NCBI GenBank assembly: GCA_029861675.1 | Contig: JAOTYV010000024.1 | Location: 1-27,114, forward strand | Reading direction: 5' to 3' | Length of the DNA stretch: 27,114 nt | DNA from: Alphaproteobacteria bacterium | GTDB taxonomy: Bacteria; Pseudomonadota; Alphaproteobacteria; UBA8366 | Shown: positions 1 to 8,241 of the stretch, in pieces | Layout: every line of letters starts with the position of its first letter | Numbering within the stretch: the first letter of the stretch is position 1 | Made by a program: the position numbers and the translations under genes | The notes under the pieces: generated by a model | The model's database searches: none | What the model saw: the letters and a program-made list of their open reading frames with translations, nothing else | Told to the model about the DNA's origin: nothing

Positions 1-5
1 GACGC

Positions 6-38
6 AGAAAAATCCACTCACCCCACGGGCTCACGGGG
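6..38 (-). terminator. Possible rho-independent terminator of selA-selB
   Basis: On the minus strand, about 76 nt past the selB stop, CCCCGTG and CGTGGGG can pair in RNA (five Watson-Crick and two G-U pairs) around an AGCC loop. After a short gap comes a TTTTT run. The stem is short with wobble pairs, so this is only plausible. No other structure is obvious in the 113 bp between the window edge and selB. Confidence 0.4.
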
Positions 39-113
39 ATGCGGTACAAATTCGACTGAACGACCTTCATCGGGCGCGCACCGCACCGACCGCATGACCA
101 CTAAAACACTCTC

Positions 114-2033
114 TCACCCGAAGACCACCACCGATGGTTTACGGATTTCACGGCCATCGCCAAGACGGCGCGTGAACCCTTGTTTGTCGAAAAATTCCAA
201 GACCTGAATGGCGACATTCCGGCCGATGTCCGTTGCGTCGCGATACGCCCTTGCGTCGAATTGGGCGTTGGCGGAGTCCGCCGCCAGCCGTTCCGCGACC
301 ACCGCCAGCCGCCGCACCGTATCGGGCAGATAGTAGCGGTTGTCGGCAACGCGATAGAGCAGCCCCATGCGGACCGACCGGGCCAGCATCGCCTCCAGTT
401 TGCGGAGATCGATGTCGAGTTCCTCGGCGAGTTCGCGCACCCGCGGCGGCCGCAGATCGTCTGCCTCGAGCAACGGCTGAAGGCGTTCCCACAGCCCGGC
501 ATCTTCGGGCGCCAGCGCAGGACGATGGCTCGGCAGGCAGAGCGTGGAGCCGTCACGGGCAAACCGGTTCTGGCGGATCAAATCGAGCACCGCGGCAGCA
601 AACAGATCGACCGGATACCGCAAGCTCAGGCTAAGCCGCAGCCTTTCCTCGCCGGGACCGGGCTGGTCCGGCCAGCGCTCATGCCAAATCCGCAGCGCCT
701 CATAAGCCGCCTCGACAAGCTGTTGCCAATGGCCGGGCGACAGCCCGATCGGCGCGTCCGGTCTGCCGAGACGGACCATGTCGGCCTCGCGCCACAGGGC
801 TTCCGCTTCCTCGGCCGTCCAGTTGCACGCGCGGGACAATCGGGTCAGATCGACGCCGGTCGGCGATTGTTCCAGCAACGCGGCAAGCCGTGCCGCCGGC
901 GTATCCTGTTCGATCGCATCGAGGAAGGCGAGGCGCTCCGGCCGCCGCCGGCCACGGCGCGGCGAGAAAGGATCGATAACCACGCCGCCGCCGATCGTCC
1001 GCTGCGCCGATTGATCGCGGAGGATCAGTTTGTCGCCGTACACCGCGCCGGTTTGCCGGTCGAGCACGAGTTGGACGCGGCCCGCGCCGCCCGGCGGAAT
1101 GTTCGCACCGTCGAGCACCGCGACCCGGGCGTTTATGTCGGATGCGCCAAGATGAAGATGGACCGGCGTCCAGTGGCGCAAGGGACGTTTCTCGGATGCA
1201 AGCAGGCGCACGCGGGCGTCGATCCGGTCGGTCGGCGCGTGCGCCGGCGCGGCCAGAACCCAGTCGCCGCGATGCACCACATCGCGCGAGAGGTCGCTGC
1301 CGGTAATGTTCAGCGCGCACCGCTCGCCCGCATGGCCGGTTTCCGATTCCCGGTTCTGCGCATGAATGCCCCGCACCCGCACCGGCACGCCGCGCGGCGA
1401 CAGCACCAGCCGGTCCCCCACCGCTACGGCGCCCGAGAACGCCGTGCCGGTCACTACGAGCCCGGCTCCGGGAAGCGTGAAACACCGGTCGACCGCCAGG
1501 CGGAACTGGCCCTTGCCGCGGTCTTCCGCATGCGCGGCGGCGGCGGCCTCGATATGCGCCTTCAATTCCGGAATGCCGTCGCCGGTCAATCCGGAGACGG
1601 GAAAAACCGGCGCGTCGGCCAGGCTGGTTCCATCGACGAGAATGGCGAGCTCTTCCTTCGCATCCTCCAATCGGTCGGGCGAAACACGGTCGATTTTGGT
1701 CAAGGCTATACAGCCGTGGCGCAGCCCCAAGAGATCGAGGATCGCGAGATGCTCCTCGGTTTGCGGCATCGGCCCGTCATCGGCGGCCACCACCAGCAAG
1801 GCAAAATCGATCCCGGTAACCCCCGCCAGCATGTTGCGCACGAATCGCTCATGCCCCGGCACGTCGACGAAGCCGACCGGCGATCCATCGGGCAGCGTGT
1901 CATACGCAAAGCCCAGGTCGATCGACACGCCACGGCGCTTTTCCTCGGGCAAGCGGTCGGTGTCGACGCCGGTGAGCGCCCGCACCAGAACGGTCTTGCC
2001 GTGGTCGATATGGCCGGCCGTCGCGATGATCAA
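114..2033 (-). CDS. selB: Selenocysteine-specific translation elongation factor SelB
   Basis: SelB is the EF-Tu-like GTPase that carries Sec-tRNA(Sec) to ribosomes paused at UGA codons followed by a SECIS hairpin. The 639-residue product has the GTPase motifs in order: GHIDHGKT (7-14), RGVSID (34-39), DVPGH (57-61) and TKID (112-115), where EF-Tu has NKID. Beta-barrel domains follow, then a C-terminal region of winged-helix character (about 390-639) as expected for SECIS binding. Length is normal for a bacterial SelB. The start is TTG at 2033-2031, overlapping the selA TGA as TTGA; it is chosen because it lies immediately before the GTPase fold and gives translational coupling. No ATG start fits better. 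Gene order selA-selB is the common one. No selenoprotein gene is recognised in the window, so the client protein lies elsewhere. Confidence 0.97.
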   Translation of the reverse strand: MIIATAGHIDHGKTVLVRALTGVDTDRLPEEKRRGVSIDLGFAYDTLPDGSPVGFVDVPGHERFVRNMLAGVTGIDFALLVVAADDGPMPQTEEHLAILDLLGLRHGCIALTKIDRVSPDRLEDAKEELAILVDGTSLADAPVFPVSGLTGDGIPELKAHIEAAAAAHAEDRGKGQFRLAVDRCFTLPGAGLVVTGTAFSGAVAVGDRLVLSPRGVPVRVRGIHAQNRESETGHAGERCALNITGSDLSRDVVHRGDWVLAAPAHAPTDRIDARVRLLASEKRPLRHWTPVHLHLGASDINARVAVLDGANIPPGGAGRVQLVLDRQTGAVYGDKLILRDQSAQRTIGGGVVIDPFSPRRGRRRPERLAFLDAIEQDTPAARLAALLEQSPTGVDLTRLSRACNWTAEEAEALWREADMVRLGRPDAPIGLSPGHWQQLVEAAYEALRIWHERWPDQPGPGEERLRLSLSLRYPVDLFAAAVLDLIRQNRFARDGSTLCLPSHRPALAPEDAGLWERLQPLLEADDLRPPRVRELAEELDIDLRKLEAMLARSVRMGLLYRVADNRYYLPDTVRRLAVVAERLAADSANAQFDARAYRDATDIGRNVAIQVLEFFDKQGFTRRLGDGREIRKPSVVVFG

Positions 2034-3460
2034 CGGGCGGGCCCCAGCGCCGCCGCCAGACCGGACATCTGGTCGACAAAACCCGGTTCATCTTCGAGAC
2101 ACCGCAAATCGAGCTGAAAGGAGTGGTTTTGGATCCTGCCGATCACCGGCTGCGGCAGCGCGCGGAACGCCGCGGCAACGCGCTTGAGCAACGCACCCCG
2201 GCCGCGCCCGGCGACGGGGCGCACGACCAGCGCCATGCTCGGCAACAGGTCGACCGGCAGAGCGCCGCTGCCGATTTGGCTATGGCACGGCTCACACGCC
2301 ACTTCCGCAACGCCATCCAACGATGTTTGCAATACAGGCGCAAGGCGTTCCGCCATCACCGCAATTTCGTCGAGCGGCCGCGCCAGGGCGCGCAACGTCG
2401 GCAGGTTTTCCGTCAGCCGGTCCGGATCGAGATACAACTGCAACACCGCCGAGAGCGCCGCGATCGTCATCTTGTCGAGCCGCAGCGCGCGCTTGAGCGG
2501 ATTGCGGCGGAGCTTCGCAATCATGTCCCGGCGGCCGACGATGATGCCCGCCTGCGGCCCGCCCAGCAGCTTGTCGCCGCTGAAGGTGACGATATCCGCG
2601 CCATCGGCGATCGCTTCCGCCGGCGTGCGCTCATGCGGCAGCCCGTAATTCGCCAAGTCGACCAGGGTCCCGCTGCCGAGATCGACCACGAAAGGCAGGT
2701 CATGGCGGTGCGCCAAGGCGGCGAGATCCGCTTCCGGCACCGCCGCGGTGAAACCCTGCACCTCGTAGTTACTGGTATGCACCGTCATCAGTAGCGCGGT
2801 CTTCGCGCTTATCGCCGTTTCGAAATCGCGCAGATGCGTCCGGTTGGTCGTCCCGACCTCTTGCAGCTTGCAGCCCGCCCGCGCCATGATGTCCGGCATG
2901 CGGAAAGCGCCGCCGATCTCGATCAGCTCGCCGCGCGAAACGGGCACTTCCTTGCGCAGCGCCAGCGCATTCAAAACCAGCAGGACTGCGGCTGCATTGT
3001 TGTTCACGACGGTCGCCGCCTCCGCGCCGGTCAGCCGGCACAGCAGCGCTTCGAGATGGCTGTCGCGGTCGCCCCGGCGACCCTGGTCCAGGTCGTATTC
3101 GAGGTTCGACGCGCCGGACGATACCGCCACAACCGCGTCGAGCGCTTGGCGCGGCAGCGCCGCGCGGCCGAGATTGGTGTGGAGCACCGTTCCCGTAAGG
3201 TTGAAGACCGGCATCAAGGATGGACGCGTCGTCGCCCTCAGCCGCGCGCCGATCCGGGCGACAATCCCGGACTCGCTGGTATCGGCCGATGCGTCGTCGC
3301 CCTCCGACAGGCGTCGCCGCACGTCCGCGATTTCCGTCCTGGCGCATTCAACGACGAGATCGCGCCCGAATTCCGAAACATGCGACGCAAGCGCTGCCGA
3401 CCGCATCAAGCGGTCGATCGACGGCAGGTCCGTCCGTGGCGGTGGCGAGGCATCAGTCAT
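2030..3460 (-). CDS. selA: L-seryl-tRNA(Sec) selenium transferase SelA
   Basis: This PLP enzyme converts Ser-tRNA(Sec) to Sec-tRNA(Sec) using selenophosphate. The 476-residue protein carries the family signatures: [16 protein letters not shown] (85-100), [14 protein letters not shown] (153-166), the conserved EVGTTNRTH (201-209), DLGSGTL (260-266) and [13 protein letters not shown] (293-305), where Lys297 should form the PLP aldimine. The length matches typical proteobacterial SelA (about 460-480). The ATG at 3460 has no strong Shine-Dalgarno sequence. The N-terminal helical domain that contacts tRNA(Sec) is present. It is the first gene of a two-gene operon with selB, and the upstream 511-bp gap presumably holds its promoter. 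Neither selC (tRNA-Sec) nor selD is present in the window. Confidence 0.97.
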   Translation of the reverse strand: MTDASPPPRTDLPSIDRLMRSAALASHVSEFGRDLVVECARTEIADVRRRLSEGDDASADTSESGIVARIGARLRATTRPSLMPVFNLTGTVLHTNLGRAALPRQALDAVVAVSSGASNLEYDLDQGRRGDRDSHLEALLCRLTGAEAATVVNNNAAAVLLVLNALALRKEVPVSRGELIEIGGAFRMPDIMARAGCKLQEVGTTNRTHLRDFETAISAKTALLMTVHTSNYEVQGFTAAVPEADLAALAHRHDLPFVVDLGSGTLVDLANYGLPHERTPAEAIADGADIVTFSGDKLLGGPQAGIIVGRRDMIAKLRRNPLKRALRLDKMTIAALSAVLQLYLDPDRLTENLPTLRALARPLDEIAVMAERLAPVLQTSLDGVAEVACEPCHSQIGSGALPVDLLPSMALVVRPVAGRGRGALLKRVAAAFRALPQPVIGRIQNHSFQLDLRCLEDEPGFVDQMSGLAAALGPAR

Positions 3461-3692
3461 CGCGGTTCAAGTCGCAATTTTTGCTGCGGTTTGCGTGAAG
3501 CTAGAAGCGCCGCAACGCGGCGTCAATCATCCGTCCGCCGCTCTATCACGGTGCACTGCCGATTTTCTTTTTTGTTAACCATATTTTTATACCTGCCCGC
3601 TTTAATAGGGTCAGCAGTTATCCGATGCGTGGCATCGCACCCGACGCTTCGATCCACGCCGACATCCAGACTCTTTCTCTCCCGAAACTCTA

Positions 3693-3724
3693 CGGCGGTT
3701 TCCAAGATACCAAGGAAACCGCCG
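3693..3724 (+). repeat. Perfect 11-bp inverted repeat, terminator-like or sRNA hairpin
   Basis: CGGCGGTTTCC (3693-3703) and GGAAACCGCCG (3714-3724) are exact reverse complements around a 10-nt loop. The plus strand continues into the T-rich CTTTCTGTTGTT, which resembles a weak terminator tail. No plus-strand gene ends here, so its transcript would be an unannotated RNA. Alternatively it could be a leader structure for the porin gene. Confidence 0.5.
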
Positions 3725-3759
3725 CTTTCTGTTGTTCGCAATTCCCCGCATCCCAGGTT

Positions 3760-3813
3760 TGCATAAATTATATGCATGATGGACGGCGCACCCATACATG
3801 CTTAATTTATAAT
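3760..3813 (+). promoter_or_regulatory. AT-rich dyad and TATAAT box upstream of the porin pseudogene
   Basis: TGCATA (3760-3765) and TATGCA (3771-3776) form a perfect 6-bp dyad with a 5-nt spacer, and an exact TATAAT lies at 3808-3813. No convincing -35 element is seen 16-18 nt upstream, so an activator may be needed. The complementary strand is also -10-like (ATTATAAATT), so the segment could serve selA as well. Confidence 0.35.
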
Positions 3814-3971
3814 CACGATGCGCACGCCATAGCCAGCAGCGCCCGTCCTTTCCTCAAATTTCCCTCAGATACACCGCAGAAATCCGGCGATTTTTCCGAA
3901 CCCGTTGAATGGCACGCGCCTTGCGGAATAGCAGGGTACGTATACCGAACGAAAAATCGAAAGGACTGGAA

Positions 3972-4753
3972 ATGAAGAGAAGCTTGGGCGCCGGTATCAT
4001 TGCAGCGGCACTGTTTTGCGGCTCAGTGGCACTCGCAGAAGAAAAAAAAGACGAAGTCGATACCTTTTTCGACAGTCTGGGCTCGTTTTCCGCCACGGTT
4101 ACGGGAACCACCGATTATGTTTTCCGCGGCATTTCACAAACCTCCGCGGCATTTCACAAACCAAGGAAGGCCCGGCCATTCAAGGATCATTCGATTGGTC
4201 GAAGGATTTCACGGCCGGCAGCCAAAAGGTCGGACTATTCGCCGGCGTGTGGGCCTCGAACGTCGATTTTGCGGACGGCGATCAGGCGCATATCGAAATC
4301 GATTATTCCGGCGGGATAAAAACCGAATTCAGCGGTGTCACACTGGAAGCTATCGCGATCTACTACAACTATCCGAATTCCCGCGACAGCCTCGACTACG
4401 ACTATATCGAAGCGGGCGGCAAGGTCGGCTACGACTTCAAAGTCGCCGACGTCAGCGGCTAATTTCTCTGGTCGCCGGATTTCTTCGGCGGCATCGGCGA
4501 TGCGGTCTATTTCGCCGGCGATGTCAGCGTGCCGTTGCCGTATAAATTTGCCGTTGCCGCCCATATCGGCCGCAGCGAATTCGAGAGCGGCGGCGCGACC
4601 GACTACACCGACTGGTCGATTTCACTCTCGCGGCCAATTCTCGGGTTCGATCTCGGCGTCGCCTATATTGATACCGACCTCAGCAAATCCGAATGCGGCG
4701 GCACCGAACTCTGTGACGCGCGCGCGATATTCACCGTATCGAAGTCTTTCTAG
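3972..4753 (+). pseudogene. Broken TorF/Gcw_chp-family outer-membrane porin
   Basis: Reading with one 20-bp repeat copy removed and through one stop gives a continuous protein of about 250 residues. It has a signal peptide (MKRSLGAGIIAAALFCGSVALA, cleavage predicted before EEKKDE), then alternating beta-strand sequence containing DYVFRGISQT, WASNVDF, IEIDYSGG and YDYIEAGGKVGYDF, and a terminal VSKSF with C-terminal Phe typical of outer-membrane barrels. This pattern fits the Gcw_chp (TIGR02001)/TorF putative porin family. Two lesions break it: a perfect 20-bp tandem duplication at 4123-4162 shifts the frame, and TAA at 4460-4462 interrupts the second frame where the family would be expected to have an aromatic residue (a TAC-to-TAA change would explain it). 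Outside these sites the protein remains well conserved, which suggests recent inactivation or errors in this assembly. A ribosome site (AAAGGA) precedes the ATG. Confidence 0.85.
4123..4162 (+). repeat. 20-bp perfect tandem duplication that frameshifts the porin gene
   Basis: Positions 4123-4142 and 4143-4162 are identical (each begins TCCGCGGCAT and ends CACAAACC). The unit encodes the family's FRGISQT stretch. Because 20 is not a multiple of three, the second copy changes the reading frame; deleting one copy restores ...FRGISQTKEGPAIQGSF... . Confidence 0.95.
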
Positions 4754-4772
4754 CCGGCACGCCGAACTCTAT

Positions 4773-4829
4773 TCAACCGTCCCGCCTCCCCGGGGCGACC
4801 AACGCAACCTCCCCTGCGCGTCTGTCCAT
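4773..4829 (-). CDS. Possible 18-aa micro-ORF after the fumarase beta gene
   Basis: Seventeen nt after the fumarase beta stop, an ATG at 4829-4827 opens an 18-codon frame (MDRRAGEVALVAPGRRDG) ending in TGA. It is preceded by a near-perfect Shine-Dalgarno sequence, GGGGAGG, with 8-nt spacing. The peptide is basic with no membrane helix and no family I recognise. The segment 4780-4846 contains GGGGAGG three times on this strand, so the apparent ribosome site may be one unit of a purine-rich repeat rather than a real start. Confidence 0.25.
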   Translation of the reverse strand: MDRRAGEVALVAPGRRDG

Positions 4830-4846
4830 GACACGCACCTCCCCGG

Positions 4847-5539
4847 TCAGACCACCTCGTCCTCGCGCGAGGTGGTCTCTCCGTAGCGCTTCAGCGCCGG
4901 TTCCTTGAGACCCTTGAACGCCTCCTTGACCATGGCGTTGGTCTTGCGGTTTTCGCGCTCGAACAGGCTGTTGCCCTGAAGATCGCTTTCGACCAGGAAT
5001 GGCCCGAAATTCTCCACTTCCAGAATCCAAATCGCCTGGGCGATGCCGAGTTCTTCGAGCCACAGCACGTCGCGCACACGCTTGATGCCGCGCCCGAGCA
5101 ACGCGCCGGTGCCGTAGCCGACCGTGGTCAGGTAGATCGCCTTGTTGGGCACCAGGTACTTGCGGTAGTCCTCCTCCGACATGCCGCCCTTGCCCATGAT
5201 GATTTTTACGCCGGAAAGCTCGAACCACTGGGTCAGCCATTTGGCGAAACGGAAACTCGCGGTCGCGGTCACCGCGCCGACTTCGAAGGTGCCGTCCGGA
5301 TGAACGGCGGCGGCCGGCGAGCAGTGGAAGGTCACGTTGGAAATCGTGCGCAAATCGACCGGCGGCGCGATGCCGTCGCCGATCGCGCGCTGATACACGC
5401 CCTCGCGGCCCGTATAGACGACACCGTCGAGATACACGACGTCACCCAGCCGGAGCCCGGCCAGATCCTCGTCCGTAATCGGTGTCTTCAGGCGGACCTT
5501 TCTCAGACCGCCGCTTTCGCCATTTCCGTCGCCGACCAT
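4847..5539 (-). CDS. Class I fumarate hydratase (or L-tartrate dehydratase) beta subunit
   Basis: This 230-residue protein corresponds to the C-terminal (swivelling) domain of class I, iron-sulfur fumarases and to TtdB of tartrate dehydratase. It supports stereospecific hydration of fumarate to malate. Visible family features are the start LKTPITDEDLAGLRLGD, the GVVYTGREGVYQR segment (analogous to the usual TARDAAHKR region), HCSPAAA and IIMGKGGM. The usual GPTTSxRMD signature is diverged here (AVTATASFRFAKW), so substrate preference is uncertain. The start is ATG 5539, supported by AAGGGA 9 nt upstream; an upstream in-frame ATG at 5575 lies deeper inside the alpha gene and lacks this support. 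It overlaps the alpha gene by 37 bp. A perfect 11-bp hairpin occupies the last codons. It is the last clear gene of the sdh-fum operon. Confidence 0.88.
   Translation of the reverse strand: MVGDGNGESGGLRKVRLKTPITDEDLAGLRLGDVVYLDGVVYTGREGVYQRAIGDGIAPPVDLRTISNVTFHCSPAAAVHPDGTFEVGAVTATASFRFAKWLTQWFELSGVKIIMGKGGMSEEDYRKYLVPNKAIYLTTVGYGTGALLGRGIKRVRDVLWLEELGIAQAIWILEVENFGPFLVESDLQGNSLFERENRKTNAMVKEAFKGLKEPALKRYGETTSREDEVV
4849..4878 (-). terminator. 11-bp perfect hairpin across the end of the fumarase beta gene
   Basis: AGACCACCTCG (4849-4859) and CGAGGTGGTCT (4868-4878) are exact inverted repeats with an 8-nt loop. The stem spans the final ten codons and reaches the stop codon. No T run follows on the minus strand, so it is not a classical intrinsic terminator. 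It may protect the 3' end of the operon mRNA or act with Rho. Confidence 0.45.
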
Positions 5540-6465
5540 TCGACCGTGTCCCTTCGCAAATACGGGGTGAACCACTGCGGGTCCGTTCGATATTCGATCT
5601 TGCCGCCCTTATGCAGCCGCGCGGTGGCGCGCCGGGAGGACAGGCAGAAGCTGTGGACGCTCATCGGCATGCCGCCGGTATGGGTGTAGCCGACCTCGAC
5701 ATGGCAATCGACCACCATGGATTTGCCGACGAAACCCATCGGCCCCATGCCGATATTGTTGCCCATCTCCTTGAGTTCGTTCTCGAGCGCCGCAATTTCG
5801 GAATCGGGATTGGTGTCGCCGACCGCGCGCAGGCACGCCGCCTGCTTGCCCAGCGTCATGGCTACGTCCTTGCTGCCGCCGAGACCGACGCCGACGATTG
5901 CCGGCTGGCAGGCCAAGCCGCGGCGGCCGAATTCATAGAGCACGTCGAGGAAGAATTTCTTGATGCCGTCGATGCCGTCGCCCGGGAACAACATCCGGTA
6001 ATCGCTGCCGAACAATCCGCCCTTATGGACCGACGTGATATCGACCCACTCCGCATCGGGTTCGAAGGAGAATTCGATCTCAGGCGCATTGATGCCGACA
6101 TTGTTGTTGTTGTCGCGGCGGCTCAACGGATGCACCCGGTTCGGACGCAACGGGATTTCGTAGGTCGTTTCGGCCGTGGCGAGGCGCAGCATATGTTCCA
6201 GCGCCACGAATCCGCCTTCGACCTGCGCTTCGTTGCCGGCCTTGACGAAATAGCGCGGCACGCCGGTATCGGCGCACATCGCGCGCCGGTCCTGTTCGGC
6301 GGCCTCCCAATTGTCGAGCATCGACATCAGGACGAACCGGCTCAATTCCTCGGTCTCCTCTTGCAGCATTCCTTCTATGCCATGCTTATAGTCGCGCGGG
6401 ATCTCGATGGCGGCGCGGCGCATGATCTCCTTGCCGGCCTCCAAAATCTGGTCTTTGTTGATCAT
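5503..6465 (-). CDS. Class I fumarate hydratase (or L-tartrate dehydratase) alpha subunit
   Basis: The 320-residue alpha subunit carries the oxygen-sensitive [4Fe-4S] cluster of class I fumarases/tartrate dehydratases. Candidate cluster cysteines are Cys64 in MCADTGVP, Cys186 in LACQPAIVGVGLGGSKD, and one of the cysteines around 254-273 (DCHVEVGYTHTGG...SFC). RPNRVHPLSRRDNNNNVGINAP (108-128) is also typical. Length matches two-subunit enzymes (TtdA about 300) rather than the fused FumA of E. coli (about 550). The ATG at 6465 has AAGGGA 10 nt upstream. It follows the flavoprotein gene by 24 bp in the same operon, which favours fumarate over tartrate as substrate: the enzyme upstream makes or uses fumarate. 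A related role, for example mesaconate hydration, cannot be excluded from sequence. Confidence 0.9.
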   Translation of the reverse strand: MINKDQILEAGKEIMRRAAIEIPRDYKHGIEGMLQEETEELSRFVLMSMLDNWEAAEQDRRAMCADTGVPRYFVKAGNEAQVEGGFVALEHMLRLATAETTYEIPLRPNRVHPLSRRDNNNNVGINAPEIEFSFEPDAEWVDITSVHKGGLFGSDYRMLFPGDGIDGIKKFFLDVLYEFGRRGLACQPAIVGVGLGGSKDVAMTLGKQAACLRAVGDTNPDSEIAALENELKEMGNNIGMGPMGFVGKSMVVDCHVEVGYTHTGGMPMSVHSFCLSSRRATARLHKGGKIEYRTDPQWFTPYLRRDTVEWSATEMAKAAV

Positions 6466-6489
6466 CGGTCAGGGTTCCCTTCGATCGGA

Positions 6490-8223
6490 CTAATCAGCGG
6501 CATCTTCGGCAAGCAGGCTCTCGCCCGGCCGGATGCGGGTAAAGGCCACGGGAATACTGTCAATTGAGATAGCCCCGTCTTGCATACGGACAACCGTGTT
6601 GGCGGAACTCTCCAGCGCGCCGGTTTCCGGGAAATCCTCGCGGAAATGGGCGCCGCGGGAATCTTCGCGCTGCAGCGCGGCTTCGGCGATCGCCCGGCTG
6701 ACGACGATCTGGCTGTCCAGGTTCATCCAGTCATGCCAGGTCAGGTTGAAGGTGCGGCCGGAATCGGGCAGCCCCGTCTCCTGCAGCGCGCCGGCCAGAT
6801 CGTCCAGCGCCGCCAGGCCGCGCTTCAGGCTTTCCGCCGTGCGGATGATGCCCACATCCTCCCACATCACATCGTAGAGCTTGAGCCGGATATCGGTCAC
6901 GCTGCCGCCGCCATGCGTCAACGGGCGGGCGCAACGCTCCACCGTTTCGTCGATGACCGCCTGGTCCGGCGCCTCATGCGCGCCTTCCCGCGTCACCCAG
7001 GGCGCCATGACATCGCCCGCGACACCGCCGAATACCGTCGAGTTGGCCACACCGTTGCCGCCCAGCCGGTTGGCGCCATGGGCGCCGCCCGCATCCTCGC
7101 CCGCCACGAACAGGCCCGGCAAATCGGTGAAGCAGTTTTCATCGAATTTGATGCCGCCCATCATGTAGTGCGCGGTCGGCACCACTTCGACCAGCCCGCC
7201 CACCAGGTCGAACCCGACATCCCGGCAGCGATCGACCATGCCCTTGAACTGCTGCACCACCATTTTCGGGTCGAGATGGGCCATCGTGATATACAGGCCG
7301 CCATTCGGTGCGGTTCGCCCCTGGCGCATCATTTCGTACATGGCGCGGCTGACGATGTCCCGGGTCGCCCGCTCGCCCCGCTCGTCGAATTCATGCATGA
7401 AACGCTGCTCGTCGCCATCCAGCAGGTAGCCGCCAACCCCGCGCAGCCCCTCCTCGATGATGGTGCCGGTAATCCGGGTGTCCTCGCCGGCGACCAGCCC
7501 GGTCGGGTGGAATTGCACCATTTCCATATCGATCAGCGGCAGGCCCGCCCGCAATCCCATGGCGAGCCCGTCGCAGGACTTGTCGCCGGACGGGGTGTGG
7601 AACTTGTACATCGTCGGACCGCCGCCGGTGCCCAGCAGGACAGCCTTGGCCTGGACGAAGCGGAATTTACCGGTCTGCATGTCGATCATCAGCACGCCGG
7701 CGATCCGCGCCCCGTCGGCGGTCGGCACCAGCGCGACCGCGCGATGCTCTTCCAGCCGGTTGATGCCGCGGCTCCAGACCTGTTCGGCGAGCCGGCTGAT
7801 GATCTCGATCCCGGTCAGGCTTCCCTTGTGAACGGTCCGGTCGAAGGTCTGCCCGGCGAAGGCTTTCTGGTGGATCGTGCCGTCCGCGTTGCGGTCGAAG
7901 TAGCAGCCCATATCGTTTTCGAGCTCATGGATCCGGTCCACGGCCACGTTCACGAGTTTCCAGGCGATCTCCTGGTGATTGAGCCACTTGCCGCCGTTGA
8001 TCGTGTCCATGAAATGGCGTTCGATCGAATCCTCGGCCGCCAGCGCCACGTTGTAGCCGCCCTGCACCATGCGCGTGCAGCCGCATTTGCCCAGCAAGCC
8101 TTTTACCGCCACCGTGATCGACAAATCCGGATTGGCGTTATGCGCATGCAGCGCGGCGAACAGCCCGGCGCCGCCGCTGCCCAGGATCAGAATATCGGTC
8201 TGAATTTGGTCGATCTCGGTCAT
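6490..8223 (-). CDS. Succinate dehydrogenase/fumarate reductase flavoprotein subunit, non-canonical
   Basis: The 577-residue catalytic subunit interconverts succinate and fumarate with FAD on the membrane-anchored complex. Visible are the dinucleotide-binding ILGSGGAGLFAAL (13-25), QGGYNVAL (54-61), GTGGG, the active-site VQFHPTGL, TRDIVSRA (catalytic Arg), PTAHYMMGG (substrate His) and GAHGANRLGGNG (substrate Arg), and a capping/C-terminal region ending with ESRGAHFREDFP. Aligned by hand on the QGG motif with E. coli FrdA (SHTVAAEGG), the His that covalently binds FAD is replaced by Cys49 (GCTRMVQGG), with one extra residue just before it. Gln54 is SDH-like (FrdA has Glu). It is fourth in the operon, 18 bp after anchor subunit 2, with only a weak ribosome site. 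Because it lacks the His, it may favour fumarate reduction or act on another dicarboxylate. L-aspartate oxidase is less likely given the iron-sulfur and anchor partners. Confidence 0.9.
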   Translation of the reverse strand: MTEIDQIQTDILILGSGGAGLFAALHAHNANPDLSITVAVKGLLGKCGCTRMVQGGYNVALAAEDSIERHFMDTINGGKWLNHQEIAWKLVNVAVDRIHELENDMGCYFDRNADGTIHQKAFAGQTFDRTVHKGSLTGIEIISRLAEQVWSRGINRLEEHRAVALVPTADGARIAGVLMIDMQTGKFRFVQAKAVLLGTGGGPTMYKFHTPSGDKSCDGLAMGLRAGLPLIDMEMVQFHPTGLVAGEDTRITGTIIEEGLRGVGGYLLDGDEQRFMHEFDERGERATRDIVSRAMYEMMRQGRTAPNGGLYITMAHLDPKMVVQQFKGMVDRCRDVGFDLVGGLVEVVPTAHYMMGGIKFDENCFTDLPGLFVAGEDAGGAHGANRLGGNGVANSTVFGGVAGDVMAPWVTREGAHEAPDQAVIDETVERCARPLTHGGGSVTDIRLKLYDVMWEDVGIIRTAESLKRGLAALDDLAGALQETGLPDSGRTFNLTWHDWMNLDSQIVVSRAIAEAALQREDSRGAHFREDFPETGALESSANTVVRMQDGAISIDSIPVAFTRIRPGESLLAEDAAD

Positions 8224-8241
8224 GGCACTCTCATTCTTCGA

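Larger units (their letters stand above)
3461..3971. other. 511-bp non-coding region between selA and the porin pseudogene
   Basis: This gap is more AT-rich than its surroundings, especially 3560-3610 and 3757-3815. It contains an 11-bp hairpin (3693-3724), an AT-rich dyad and a TATAAT box (3760-3813), all listed separately. Open frames here, such as a 90-codon one on the minus strand at 3795-3523 and a 116-codon one on the plus strand at 3625-3975, have no Shine-Dalgarno sequence and no recognisable family, so I do not call them genes. It must contain the selA promoter and the promoter of the (former) porin. Confidence 0.6.

Noticed and set aside
180..2117. 645-codon open frame on the plus strand opposite selB
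   Set aside because: Antisense shadow caused by the high third-position GC of selB; no ribosome site and composition (Arg, Gln, His, Pro rich) unlike a real protein.
3600..3700. Possible selC (tRNA-Sec) near selA
   Set aside because: TTCGATCC occurs but there is no long acceptor stem, no UCA anticodon loop and no CCA-type end on either strand.
3523..3795. 90-codon minus-strand frame upstream of selA
   Set aside because: No Shine-Dalgarno sequence, crosses a perfect hairpin, and no recognised family. Could be tested by conservation.
4460..4462. Porin in-frame stop as a recoded selenocysteine codon
   Set aside because: The codon is TAA, not TGA, and the gene also has a frameshift, so readthrough is not a credible explanation.
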